DNA of 18,596 nucleotides, taken from contig DEPR01000054.1 in NCBI GenBank assembly GCA_002358895.1, positions 1-18,596 on the forward strand. Direction: 5' to 3'. The translations under genes and the position numbers were made by a program. A model generated the notes under the pieces. That model worked only from the letters and a program-made list of their open reading frames with translations. It was not told where the DNA came from and made no database searches. The stretch's first letter is position 1. Each line of letters begins with the position of its first letter. Below, piece after piece: positions 1 through 8,600 of this stretch. Source of the DNA: Ruminococcus sp. UBA3387. GTDB taxonomy: Bacteria; Bacillota; Clostridia; Oscillospirales; Ruminococcaceae.

Positions 1-1319
1 GTTGTCCTCGGGAACAGGTCTACTGCCCTGACCTTCTGTACATTGTAGCCCAGTTCTGACATAATTGCACAGTCCCTTGCAGCCGTTGCGTGATTGCAGG
101 AAATCATAACTATCCTGTCAGGGGACATCTTTGCCATATATTCCAGCGTCTCCCTGTCGCAACCCTTTCTTGCAGGGTCAGCTATTATTACATCAGGCCG
201 TTCGCCTCGGTTGTAAAGTATCTCGGCAATCTGCCCAGCATCACCACATATAAACTCTGCATTGTCTATGCCGTTTCTGCTTGCATTCAGCTTGGCATTT
301 TCAATAGCAGACTCAATGATTTCCACGCCTATGAGCTTCTTCACCTTTGATGCCATTGACAAACCGATTGTTCCTGCACCACAATATAAATCAAGCAGTA
401 CTTCATCGCCTTTTAGCCCTGCATATTCCTCAGCAAGCTTATAAAGCCTCTCTGCCTGGATGGTGTTCACCTGATAAAAAGACTGGGGCGACAGCTGAAT
501 TTCATTGCTACACATAGTATCCGAAATGGTTTCCTTGCCATAAAGCAAAGAAAATTTCTTACCCATAATAACATTGGTCTTTTTCGGATTTTCGTTCAGT
601 ACAATGCTGACAATGTTGTCAAACTTCTTTGTCAGCACTCCTGCTACACCAAAAAGCTTTCCACACTTTCGCAAATCCGTTACGATTATGCACACCATTA
701 TTTCATTGCTGTGCTCTCCCTTGCGAATGTAAATGTGCCTTACAAGCCCATTGCCCGTTTCCTCATCGTAAGCAGGGATTTTGTTTTCATTGAGATAATC
801 GGTTATTTCTCTTGCTATCTGCCCGAAAACCTCCGGCTGAAGCACACAGTCATTAAAAGCAATCAGGCGATGAGAACGCCTTGAGTAAAAGCCACAAACT
901 GCTTTTCCGTCCTGCTGTGCAACAGGATATTGTGCCTTGTTGCGGTATCTTTCTACCCTGTCTGCTCCGAGTATAGGTTCGTGCTGTACAAAAATTTTCC
1001 CTATTCTTTCAAAACTGGACTTTACAAAATCCTCTTTTATCCTGAGTTCTTCTTCATAAGTAAAATGCCTGAATGAACAGCCACCGCACTTTGTAAAAGC
1101 CTCGCACCTATCATCACAACGCTTGTCTGAGGGCGTAATAATACTCTTCACGATACCATAGCAAAAGCTTTTCTGCACCTTAACGATATGACATTCTATT
1201 ACATCTCCCACAGCAGTCAACGGCACAAAAACAGTAATACCCTCGTGCCTGCCTACACCGTTTCCCTCATTTGTCATACCCGTAATTTCAAGGGTAATAA
1301 TATCATTCTTTTTCAGCAT
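1..1319 (-). CDS. rlmD: RumA/RlmD-type 23S rRNA (uracil-C5)-methyltransferase, C-terminus cut by window edge
   Basis: SAM-dependent RNA m5U methyltransferase of the RumA/TrmA family, acting on ribosomal RNA. My translation shows an N-terminal TRAM-like domain and a [4Fe-4S] motif (C72-x5-C78-GG-C81, with a later Cys in NDCVLQ). A QSFYQVN segment is followed by the SAM-binding LLDLYCGAGTIGLSM, then a DPARKGCD loop in place of the usual DPPRKG or NPPR. Catalytic Cys lies in ISCN, and the tail reads VRAVDLFPRT. About 439 codons are present; the family normally ends 10-15 residues further, so only the extreme C-terminus is missing. The ATG at 1319 has a GAGGA site about 6 nt upstream, inside the end of hemZ, and overlaps hemZ by 17 bp, suggesting translational coupling. 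The exact target uridine cannot be read from sequence: Gram-positive RlmCD and other RumA paralogues look alike. Confidence 0.85.
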   Translation of the reverse strand, partial: MLKKNDIITLEITGMTNEGNGVGRHEGITVFVPLTAVGDVIECHIVKVQKSFCYGIVKSIITPSDKRCDDRCEAFTKCGGCSFRHFTYEEELRIKEDFVKSSFERIGKIFVQHEPILGADRVERYRNKAQYPVAQQDGKAVCGFYSRRSHRLIAFNDCVLQPEVFGQIAREITDYLNENKIPAYDEETGNGLVRHIYIRKGEHSNEIMVCIIVTDLRKCGKLFGVAGVLTKKFDNIVSIVLNENPKKTNVIMGKKFSLLYGKETISDTMCSNEIQLSPQSFYQVNTIQAERLYKLAEEYAGLKGDEVLLDLYCGAGTIGLSMASKVKKLIGVEIIESAIENAKLNASRNGIDNAEFICGDAGQIAEILYNRGERPDVIIADPARKGCDRETLEYMAKMSPDRIVMISCNHATAARDCAIMSELGYNVQKVRAVDLFPRT

Positions 1320-2778
1320 AGAATTCCTCAATTTCGTTTTTCTTACTAATCATCAGGTCAAAATGTTTGTTATATTCGAGTGGGAACTTATAGTTGAATA
1401 CCCTTTCAAGCCTGCGTTTTTTGAGGTCCACCAGCTTTGTAGAACCACCTGCACCCATAGCAAGAATAGTCTGCACCTCTTCCATAATGTAAATATTATA
1501 AAGGCTCTCAAATCCCGGCCTTGACCAGCCGATGTTCTCAAGATTATCAAGCATATTTTTCTGCCTGTAGAGATAATAAGGCTTGTATCCATTCTCAAGC
1601 AAAGCCTTTGTGGCATATTCAACCATATCGGCCGCAGGATTTTCAAGCACATCTTCATTTTCTCCACGATTAAGCCTTGCCGCCCTCTTGATTGACAAAG
1701 TATGTACCGTTATATTTTCAGGTCCCATTTCAATTAGCTTGTCCACAGTCGCTTTGAAGCTATCTACCGTATCTGTAGGAAGCCCTGCAATAATGTCTGT
1801 ATTTATGCTGTCAAAGCCAACATTTCTTGCAAGCTCAAAGCTGTCAAAAAACTGCTTTGCAGTGTGTTTCCTACCGATAGCTTCAAGCACAGAATCGTTC
1901 AGCGTCTGCGGATTAACAGAAATTCTTGTGCATCCGTTAGCCTTAATCGTACGAAGCTTTTCCTCTGTTATTGTATCGGCACGTCCTGCTTCAACTGTAT
2001 ATTCACGGACATTTGTCATATCAAAGCTCTTAGCAATAGTTTTCATAATCTTGTCAAGCTGATGAGCCTCAAGTGTTGTGGGAGTGCCACCGCCGAAATA
2101 TACCGTGTCAAGTACAAGTCCCATTCTTTGTACTATTTCACCTGTGTATTCTATTTCCTCACACAGCTTGTCCACATATTCAGGAATAAGGTTCATACAC
2201 CCCTCTATAGACTGTGAAACAAACGAACAATAGGAACATCTTGTAGGACAAAATGGTATGGATATGTAAAGGCTGAAGGTCTTGTCATTCAACCCTTCAA
2301 GAATTTTACTCTGAGTTTCAGCCGTCTGATAAGCAATATCAATCTTATCCTTACTGCACAGAAATCTCTCTGCCATAACATTATAGATCTGTTCTTTGGT
2401 TTTGCCCTGGGAAAGCATAAGATTCACCCTTTTTACAGGGCGAATTCCTGTTATAATTCCCCATTTTGCCTGCTTATCGGTCAGTTTTGCCATTACCTTG
2501 AACAGTAGCTTTGACAAAACAAGCTCACATTCATTATCATAATCAGCAATATTATTTCTAAGCACAGCCGACTTATGAGAAGTCTTACCCTTGTATGAAA
2601 CATAAACATACAAAATGGTGTTAGTTCTGCCCTTCCTGCGTCTTATAAACGCATAATCGCCCTCGACCTTTTCAAAGCCGTCTGTATAAATATGCGAAAA
2701 GAGCTTTGCAGGGATAAAAAGCTTCATTACCCCCTCAAGCTCATATTTATATTCATTTCCACTGAATATTAGTGTCAT
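1303..2778 (-). CDS. hemZ: HemZ-family radical SAM protein (coproporphyrinogen dehydrogenase-like)
   Basis: 491-residue radical SAM enzyme of the HemN/HemZ group. Residues 174-184 hold the cluster motif IPFCPTRCSYC (C177, C181, C184) and FGGGTPTTL follows near 225. The roughly 165-residue N-terminal extension, including WGIITGIRPVKR near 106-117, is typical of clostridial HemZ and absent from HemN. The fourth HemN cysteine after CxxC is replaced (CSYCSF). Known family role: oxygen-independent decarboxylation of coproporphyrinogen III. Many HemZ proteins are assigned by homology only, and no other haem gene is in this window, so the substrate is inferred. The start ATG has GGAG about 9 nt upstream and sits 1 bp after the stop of the preceding hydrolase gene. 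This MBL-hemZ pairing is common in Clostridia. Confidence 0.88.
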   Translation of the reverse strand: MTLIFSGNEYKYELEGVMKLFIPAKLFSHIYTDGFEKVEGDYAFIRRRKGRTNTILYVYVSYKGKTSHKSAVLRNNIADYDNECELVLSKLLFKVMAKLTDKQAKWGIITGIRPVKRVNLMLSQGKTKEQIYNVMAERFLCSKDKIDIAYQTAETQSKILEGLNDKTFSLYISIPFCPTRCSYCSFVSQSIEGCMNLIPEYVDKLCEEIEYTGEIVQRMGLVLDTVYFGGGTPTTLEAHQLDKIMKTIAKSFDMTNVREYTVEAGRADTITEEKLRTIKANGCTRISVNPQTLNDSVLEAIGRKHTAKQFFDSFELARNVGFDSINTDIIAGLPTDTVDSFKATVDKLIEMGPENITVHTLSIKRAARLNRGENEDVLENPAADMVEYATKALLENGYKPYYLYRQKNMLDNLENIGWSRPGFESLYNIYIMEEVQTILAMGAGGSTKLVDLKKRRLERVFNYKFPLEYNKHFDLMISKKNEIEEFYAEKE

Positions 2779-2779
2779 A

Positions 2780-3418
2780 TTAAAAATCTCCGAACGAACC
2801 CCTCATATAAGGGTTGTATTTCTTTTCACCATCAAGCGTAGTAGTCCCCATATGCCCCGGATATACCGTATAGTTCTCTTTTAGTCCAGCCAGCTTTTCC
2901 AAGGATTTCAGCATAGTCATTGTATCTCCGTCAGGCATATCCGTCCTGCCGATTGACCTTGCAAAAAGAGTGTCCCCTGAAAACATAGCATCACCGATTA
3001 TAAAGCATACTGAGCCTGATGTATGCCCCGGTGTATGAAGCACCCTGAATTTCAGTTCGTCCATCTTTATAACATCGCCGTCCTCAAAGGCAATTCCGTC
3101 TTTATAATGCTTAAGCCCCGTCAGTCCGAAATGACTTACCAGGTTGCCGCTATCATCAGTCAGCTTAGGTAAATCCTTTTGATGAATATACACCTGACAG
3201 CCTGTTTTCTCTGCAAGGTCAGCTACTGCACCCATATGGTCAAAATGCCCGTGGGTCAGAAGTATCATTTTCAAATTAAGCTTCTTTTCCTCAAGCTGTG
3301 AAAGAATATACTCCGCATCATCAGGTGCATCAACAAGAACAGCGTTTCCTTGCTCACCTGCAATAATAAAGCTGTTTGTTCCACATACACTCAAAGGCTT
3401 CAGCTTGTAAATTTCCAT
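2780..3418 (-). CDS. MBL-fold metallo-hydrolase (glyoxalase II-like)
   Basis: 212-residue soluble metallo-beta-lactamase-fold hydrolase. Metal ligands are visible: T-H56-G-H58-F-D60-H61, H132 in TPGHTSG, D149 in FSGDTLF and H189 in YPGHM. This is the complete two-metal ligand set of the glyoxalase II/YqgX group, and the length of about 210 is normal. The family includes hydroxyacylglutathione hydrolases, but the clostridial members next to rel and hemZ have no proven substrate, so I give no specific reaction. The start is supported by AGGA about 8 nt upstream, in sequence that overlaps the rel stop codon; the gap to rel is 9 bp. It lies between rel and hemZ and is almost certainly cotranscribed with them. 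Confidence 0.88.
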   Translation of the reverse strand: MEIYKLKPLSVCGTNSFIIAGEQGNAVLVDAPDDAEYILSQLEEKKLNLKMILLTHGHFDHMGAVADLAEKTGCQVYIHQKDLPKLTDDSGNLVSHFGLTGLKHYKDGIAFEDGDVIKMDELKFRVLHTPGHTSGSVCFIIGDAMFSGDTLFARSIGRTDMPDGDTMTMLKSLEKLAGLKENYTVYPGHMGTTTLDGEKKYNPYMRGSFGDF

Positions 3419-3427
3419 AAACTAATC

Positions 3428-5638
3428 CTACTTTCCACTTCTTTCAACAGAAATAACATTCTTTATCTTCTGAACACGGGAAATTACATTATTAAGCTGT
3501 TCCTTGCCTGCAATACTGACAGTTACCGTCAGAATTGCATTCCCGTTTTTCAGCTCACGGGAAGTCATTTCATAGATATAAATGTTAATCATAGCAAGTG
3601 CTGATGAAACGTCTGCAAGGAGACCAATTCTGTCCACAGCAATAATATCAAGTGTCGTCTTGAAGTAACCTGAATCATTGTTATCCTTCCATTTTACATC
3701 TATCCAACGTTCTGCTGCATCAGGATTATCTTTCTGACTTCTGTAATTGATACAGTCCTGCTTGTGCACCGATACACCGTGTCCTCTTGTAATAAATCCA
3801 ACAATCTCATCACCTGGCAGAGGATTACAGCACTGTGCAAATTTAACTACACAGTCGTCAATTCCGTCCACAATAACGCCTGATGAGTTTTTCGTTGTCT
3901 TTGGCTTTAATTCAAGTGCATTTTCAGATGCTATCTTGTCCCCGTATTTCTTATTATATGCAGTTTTCAGCCTTTGTATAAGCTTGGAAAGCTGAACTCC
4001 GCCATAACCGATTGCAGCAAAGAAATCATCAAGAGTTTCACAGTTGTGTCTGTTCATATCCATAGCCAGAAATTCTTCAAGGTCTTCTTCAGGCACACGG
4101 ATAAAGTTTTTCCTGAACTCTCTTTCAAGTGCGTTTCGTCCCTCAAAGATATTCTCCTCACGACGTTCTTTCTTGAACCAGGAACGGATTTTTGATTTCG
4201 CCTCATTGGTTTTGCATATATTTAGCCAGGAACGGCTTGGTCCGTGGCCTTCAGCGTTGGTTGTAATAATTTCAATAATCTGACCGGTCTTTATCTGATG
4301 CTCATAGGACACCATTTTCTTATCGGCTTTTGCACCACACATTCTGTGTCCGACCTGGGTATGAATAGCATAAGCAAAGTCGATAACTGTTGAACCTAAA
4401 GGAAGTGTAATCATATCGCCTTTAGGAGTAAAAGCATAAATCTGTTCAGGTGCAAGGTCATTTTTTATTGCACGGACAATTTCCTCAACGTCATTTGACT
4501 CCTGCTGTGATTCGATAATCTGTCTTATCCAGGCAAGACGCTTGTCATCTTTTGAGTTGTCCTTAATTCCCTCTTTGTATTTCCAGTGAGCAGCGATTCC
4601 GTATTCAGCAGTCTTGTGCATATCCCAGGTACGAATCTGCACCTCAAAAGGTATACCCTCTCTGCCGATAACAGTAGTGTGCAAGGACTGGTACATATTA
4701 GGCTTCGGAGTTGAGATATAATCCTTGAATCTGTTAGGAATAGGATTATACATATCGTGAATTATACCAAGCACGCTGTAACATTCAGTAACCGTATTCA
4801 CAATAACTCTTACAGCATATCTGTCATAAATCTGGTCAATATCCTTGCCGTCACGATAAACCTTTTTATAAATACCATAGTTGCTCTTGACTCTGCCATC
4901 AATCTGAGGTGCAGGGTCAAAATCATCCGCAAGTCTTTCCTGAATTTTTGCTTTTATGCTTTCAACAAGCTGTTCTCTTGCCTCTTTTCTCATAGCCATC
5001 TGCTTTTCGATGTCCTCATATGCAAATGGGTCAAGATAATAGAACGCCAGGTCCTCCAACTCGTCTTTAATCTGACTGATACCAAGTCGGTGTGCAATCG
5101 GAGCATATATGTTCATTGTTTCAAGGGCGATATTTCGTCTTTTTTCATCTTTACAGAAATTCAGAGTACGCATATTATGCAGTCTGTCAGCCAGCTTGAT
5201 AATGATTACTCTTATGTCCTCACTCATAGCAAGAAGAATTTTTCTGATGTTTTCGGCTTTCTGCTCATCTTTAGTAAAAGTTTCAACCTTTTTCAGCTTT
5301 GTAACACCGTCAACAAGCATCGCAACGTCTGTTCCGAACTGTTTCTGCAACTGTTCAAGGGTACATTCAGTATCCTCCACAACATCGTGCAGAAGTGCCG
5401 AACAGATAGTATCAGTATCCATACCAAGCCCAAGAAGAATATATGCAACTGCCAGAGGATGACTGATATATGGCTCACCTGACTCACGTTTCTGGCAATG
5501 ATGACAGCTTTCTGCCAGTTCATAAGCCGAAACGATTTTAGAAAGGTCATACTGCTTTTCACCATCAAGTATAACCTGAATCAACGAGTCAACAGTATAT
5601 TCAGATTTTTGTGCCAGCATTGATTCTCTTCCGTCCAT
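3428..5638 (-). CDS. relA: Bifunctional (p)ppGpp synthetase/hydrolase Rel
   Basis: 736-residue long RSH protein that makes and degrades the alarmone (p)ppGpp in the stringent response. Numbering from the chosen start: HD hydrolase domain with R51, H60, H84-D85, E88-D89, D151 and N155 all present. Synthetase domain carries D272, RFKD at 303-306, YQSLH at 316-320 and E332 in EVQIRT. TGS domain spans about 400-460, a conserved-Cys region (CCNPLPGDEIVG) follows, and an ACT domain lies at the C-terminus. RFKD rather than the acidic ExDD form marks a bifunctional Rel/SpoT-type enzyme, not a synthetase-only RelA. I start at the ATG at 5638 because GGGAGG (5648-5653) lies 9 nt upstream. A TTG at 5647 touches that site and cannot be the start. 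Gap to recJ is 2 bp. Confidence 0.96.
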   Translation of the reverse strand: MDGRESMLAQKSEYTVDSLIQVILDGEKQYDLSKIVSAYELAESCHHCQKRESGEPYISHPLAVAYILLGLGMDTDTICSALLHDVVEDTECTLEQLQKQFGTDVAMLVDGVTKLKKVETFTKDEQKAENIRKILLAMSEDIRVIIIKLADRLHNMRTLNFCKDEKRRNIALETMNIYAPIAHRLGISQIKDELEDLAFYYLDPFAYEDIEKQMAMRKEAREQLVESIKAKIQERLADDFDPAPQIDGRVKSNYGIYKKVYRDGKDIDQIYDRYAVRVIVNTVTECYSVLGIIHDMYNPIPNRFKDYISTPKPNMYQSLHTTVIGREGIPFEVQIRTWDMHKTAEYGIAAHWKYKEGIKDNSKDDKRLAWIRQIIESQQESNDVEEIVRAIKNDLAPEQIYAFTPKGDMITLPLGSTVIDFAYAIHTQVGHRMCGAKADKKMVSYEHQIKTGQIIEIITTNAEGHGPSRSWLNICKTNEAKSKIRSWFKKERREENIFEGRNALEREFRKNFIRVPEEDLEEFLAMDMNRHNCETLDDFFAAIGYGGVQLSKLIQRLKTAYNKKYGDKIASENALELKPKTTKNSSGVIVDGIDDCVVKFAQCCNPLPGDEIVGFITRGHGVSVHKQDCINYRSQKDNPDAAERWIDVKWKDNNDSGYFKTTLDIIAVDRIGLLADVSSALAMINIYIYEMTSRELKNGNAILTVTVSIAGKEQLNNVISRVQKIKNVISVERSGK

Positions 5639-5640
5639 AA

Positions 5641-7680
5641 TCAGCAACCTCCCTTTTGTATTTCTGCTCTCAGGCTTTTCAGCACTTCTGAGCTTTCTAT
5701 ATCAACCTTAGCCTTTGCAGGTAAAAGCTTTACCTGCTGTGTTGAAGCTGTAAACCTGGCCAATCCCAGTTCTGCAAATGTATCTACACAAAATCTCAGC
5801 TTTGCATAGTTCATATCAGGTCCGATAAGTGCCATATAAAGCCTGTCAAATGAAATTTCACCAAGTCTCTCTATAGTTTTATATACCTTCACAAGTTCAT
5901 TTCTGTCTGGATTCATTTTATTAAGGAATGCATCAGGCAATCTTTCGCCACGGAGATATTTTTCATAGCAATCCTTTGCAGCAAAATATTTATCCTGATT
6001 TATTCCGTGAATTCTATAGTCAAGAGCCTTTATGGAAAGAGACTCCTTACCATTGAATACATTTACACCTATATTCACCATTAAATCAATTTTATCGCCA
6101 ACACCAAAAGGCAGGTTTTCAGGGCTGTGAAAGAATATAAGCACCTGTGTTTTCACCTGACCGTATGTAACATCAATTTTACTGTGCTTACCCTGGGACA
6201 GTGAAAATACCCTTTCAACTGTTGCACCAATCATTGCAAAAACAGGTTCAGGATTTCCTGCTCCGAAAGGCTCCATAACGGACAGGCTCTTTATGTTATT
6301 CAAGGTGAAATCCTGTGGCATAATCTGTTTATCTGCCACAAGCTCAGCAACAGCCATTTCTTTCTGACTCTCAGCAAACTCACGGACTTTTGCAATAAAT
6401 CCGTCCATATTACTTTCCCTGACAGTAAGGCCACCCGCACATTCGTGTCCACCGAACTGTTCCAGATAATCGGAAGCATATGTGAAGCATTTGAAAATAT
6501 TAAAACCTCGTATGCTTCTTGCCGACCCTCTGCCGATGCCGTCCTCGTCAATAGATATAACAACTGTAGGCTTGCCGTAGGTTTCCAACAGCTTTGCTGC
6601 CACAATTCCGATAACACCGTGATGCCAGCTGTAACCGGCAACTACAAGTACACGCTGATTGAGTACAACGGGATTTTCGTCAATAAAAGCGTAAATTTCA
6701 CTCATTATTTTATTTTCTGTTTCCCTGCGTTCATTATTCAACGACACAAGCAAATCCACATACATTTCTGCATCTTCTTCGCTTTCTGAAAGCAAAGCCT
6801 TAACGGCAGTAAGTGGTGAGCCAAAACGTCCTGCAGCATTAATTCTCGGTGCAATCTGAAAAGCAACAGTCGATGATGTCAGTCGATCCCTGTCTGTGTT
6901 TGAGCTGTCCATAAGATAATTCAGCCCGAAATTCTCTGTATTTTTCAGATACATCAGCCCATTACGGACAATAGTTCTGTTTTCTCCTTTAAGTGGCACA
7001 ATATCGGCTATTGTACCAACAGCACATATATCCGAATACTGCTCCATTACCATATCATAATTGCCGTCATCAAGTGCCGCACAGAGCTTCAGTGCTACTC
7101 CTGCACCTGCAAGTGCCTTATAATGTGATGGACAATCCTGTCTGTGAGGATTAACAACAGCAATTGCCTTTGGCAGCTTTTCGGACGGCTGGTGATGGTC
7201 GGTAATTACAAGTCCCATACCAAGCTCAGCAATTTTTTCAGCCTCATCAAAAGCTGAAATACCGTTATCCACTGTAACAATCAGCTTAACCCCTTGTTCG
7301 TTCAGCTTCTCAATAGCATCAATATGCATACCATACCCGTCGGAACGCTGAGGAATGTAATACATCACATTTGCACCCATATTCAACAGATAATCATACA
7401 AAATGGCAGTAGCCGTTACACCGTCGCAGTCATAATCACCGTAAACGCAAATCAGGTCATAATTATTAACGGCTTCCGTTATCGCTTCAACAGCAAGGGA
7501 CATATCCCTCATCATAAAAGGGTCGCCCATTTCCTCACCGTTAAAAAACTCTATTATATCCTCAAATCTATCAATACCTCTTGATGTCAGAACCTCAAGA
7601 ACCAGCCTGTTCAGGTCGCATTTTTTCATACAATCGGAAACAGCCTGATTGTCAGGTTTATTAACAATCCATTTCTTCAT
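5641..7680 (-). CDS. recJ: Single-stranded-DNA-specific 5'-3' exonuclease RecJ
   Basis: 679-residue DHH-superfamily nuclease that degrades 5' single strands in recombinational and mismatch repair. Motifs in order: DYDCDG 82-87, VDNG 137-140, DHH 161-163, NPH 177-179, GAGVALKL 192-199, then the DHHA1 region with SWHHGVIG 351-358, GRGSAR 383-388 and FGGHECAGG 409-417. A predicted OB-fold region and a C-terminal extension of about 100 residues follow. All catalytic metal ligands are present. ATG at 7680 has AGGAG 8 nt upstream. First gene of the operon, with its own promoter at 7717-7745. Clostridial genomes often have apt between recJ and rel; here rel follows after 2 bp. Confidence 0.95.
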   Translation of the reverse strand: MKKWIVNKPDNQAVSDCMKKCDLNRLVLEVLTSRGIDRFEDIIEFFNGEEMGDPFMMRDMSLAVEAITEAVNNYDLICVYGDYDCDGVTATAILYDYLLNMGANVMYYIPQRSDGYGMHIDAIEKLNEQGVKLIVTVDNGISAFDEAEKIAELGMGLVITDHHQPSEKLPKAIAVVNPHRQDCPSHYKALAGAGVALKLCAALDDGNYDMVMEQYSDICAVGTIADIVPLKGENRTIVRNGLMYLKNTENFGLNYLMDSSNTDRDRLTSSTVAFQIAPRINAAGRFGSPLTAVKALLSESEEDAEMYVDLLVSLNNERRETENKIMSEIYAFIDENPVVLNQRVLVVAGYSWHHGVIGIVAAKLLETYGKPTVVISIDEDGIGRGSARSIRGFNIFKCFTYASDYLEQFGGHECAGGLTVRESNMDGFIAKVREFAESQKEMAVAELVADKQIMPQDFTLNNIKSLSVMEPFGAGNPEPVFAMIGATVERVFSLSQGKHSKIDVTYGQVKTQVLIFFHSPENLPFGVGDKIDLMVNIGVNVFNGKESLSIKALDYRIHGINQDKYFAAKDCYEKYLRGERLPDAFLNKMNPDRNELVKVYKTIERLGEISFDRLYMALIGPDMNYAKLRFCVDTFAELGLARFTASTQQVKLLPAKAKVDIESSEVLKSLRAEIQKGGC
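5648..5653 (-). promoter_or_regulatory. Ribosome binding site that fixes the rel start
   Basis: GGGAGG on the minus strand inside the last codons of recJ, 9 nt before the ATG at 5638. The upstream in-frame TTG (5645-5647) directly abuts it, so initiation there is not sterically possible. Confidence 0.85.
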
Positions 7681-7716
7681 CAGAACACTCCTGCAAATAA
7701 GTTTATATTCTTTTTT

Positions 7717-7745
7717 ATTATATCACAAATCTCATTTTCTTTCAA
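7717..7745 (-). promoter_or_regulatory. Sigma-A promoter of the recJ-rel operon
   Basis: Minus strand: -35 TTGAAA (7740-7745), 17-bp spacer, -10 TATAAT (7717-7722). It lies between the pflA terminator and recJ and is the only good promoter I see for the five-gene recJ-rel-MBL-hemZ-methyltransferase unit. Confidence 0.85.
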
Positions 7746-7756
7746 TAGATATACAA

Positions 7757-7790
7757 CAAAAAACTGCCCTGATTTGTTAATCAGAGCAGT
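7757..7790 (-). terminator. Rho-independent terminator after pflA
   Basis: On the minus strand an 11-bp stem (ACTGCTCTGAT with ATCAGGGCAGT, one G-U pair) and a 6-nt loop is followed by a T6 run. It ends the pfl operon just before the recJ promoter. Confidence 0.9.
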
Positions 7791-7797
7791 GTAAAAT

Positions 7798-8547
7798 CTA
7801 TTTTTTTCTCAACCTGTCTTTAAGTCCTTCCATAATCACATCCTTTGCCCATAACGCAAGGGATTTTTCTGCCGGTGGTGTATCACCAAGAGGATATTCA
7901 AGCCCCAGTTCCTTGTATTTTGCCTTGCCCATTGTATGATACGGCAAAACATCAAGTGCCTTGAGATTGCGAAGTCCGCCAAGGAAATACCCAAGGTTAT
8001 GCAAATCCTGCTCCTTGTCGGTAATTCCGGGCACCACAACGTGCCTCACCCAAAGCTCCACGCCCTCATCCCGAAGAAATTCTGCAAAAGCAAGTATATT
8101 TCCATTACTATACCCTGTCAGCTTTTTATGCTCTTCAGGGTCAATATGCTTTATATCCAGCATAACAAGATCAGTGGACTTCATAAGCCGTCTGAACTTT
8201 TCAACTATATCGGCATTTTCAGCATTGAAAGTAACCCCCGAAGTGTCAAGGCAGGTGTGAATTCCCTTTTCCTTTGCCTTTTCAAAAAGCTCAGTAACAA
8301 AGTTAATCTGCAAGAGTGGCTCACCACCTGTACAGGTTATTCCACCGTTCCTGAGAAATTCCTTATAAGAATCATACTCCTTCAGTATGCTTTCAACGCT
8401 TCGCTTTTCACCCTTTTTCGGCGTCCAGGTGTCAGGATTATGGCAATAAAGGCACCTCATAGGACAACCCTGCAGGAAAACTACAAATCTTATTCCAGGA
8501 CCGTCAACAGTACCGAAACTTTCGGTTGAATGGATATATCCTTCCAA
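7798..8547 (-). CDS. pflA: Pyruvate formate-lyase activating enzyme
   Basis: 249-residue radical SAM glycyl-radical activase. It removes a hydrogen atom from the radical glycine of pyruvate formate-lyase. The N-terminus SFGTVDGPGIR is characteristic, the [4Fe-4S] motif is GCPMRCLYCHNPDTW (C28, C32, C35), and TCTGGEP follows at 71-77. There are no extra ferredoxin clusters, so this is the compact PflA form and not the larger dehydratase-type activase. The start is a TTG at 8547 with GGGGTGAT just upstream; the first in-frame ATG falls inside the cluster motif and is excluded. It sits downstream of the separate glycyl-radical domain gene, so its substrate here is likely a small protein docked on a separate core. 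A hairpin separates it from that gene. Confidence 0.95.
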   Translation of the reverse strand: MEGYIHSTESFGTVDGPGIRFVVFLQGCPMRCLYCHNPDTWTPKKGEKRSVESILKEYDSYKEFLRNGGITCTGGEPLLQINFVTELFEKAKEKGIHTCLDTSGVTFNAENADIVEKFRRLMKSTDLVMLDIKHIDPEEHKKLTGYSNGNILAFAEFLRDEGVELWVRHVVVPGITDKEQDLHNLGYFLGGLRNLKALDVLPYHTMGKAKYKELGLEYPLGDTPPAEKSLALWAKDVIMEGLKDRLRKK

Positions 8548-8550
8548 AAT

Positions 8551-8558
8551 ATCACCCC
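8551..8558 (-). promoter_or_regulatory. Ribosome binding site supporting the TTG start of pflA
   Basis: GGGGTGAT on the minus strand matches the anti-Shine-Dalgarno complement except for one base. GGGG is 7 nt from the TTG at 8547. A TTG start may lower pflA translation relative to the structural genes. Confidence 0.7.
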
Positions 8559-8565
8559 AGTAACA

Positions 8566-8590
8566 ACAAGGGCAGGAATAAACCCTGCCC
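8566..8590 (-). terminator. Hairpin between glycyl-radical domain gene and pflA (possible attenuator)
   Basis: Minus strand GGGCAGG, 7-nt loop, CCTGCCC, then TTGTTGTTA. The T tract is broken, so it may terminate only partly or stabilise the upstream mRNA end. Either would give less pflA than structural protein, as expected for an activase. Confidence 0.5.
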
Positions 8591-8600
8591 GAATGTTTTA

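Noticed and set aside
4757..5482. 241-codon plus-strand open frame
   Set aside because: It lies antisense to the conserved N-terminal half of rel, resembles no family and has no plausible ribosome site; it is a by-product of rel codon usage.
5645..5647. TTG start for rel
   Set aside because: It directly abuts the GGGAGG site, whereas the ATG at 5638 has ideal spacing.
7936..8529. 197-codon plus-strand open frame
   Set aside because: Antisense to the highly conserved pflA gene, with no family resemblance.
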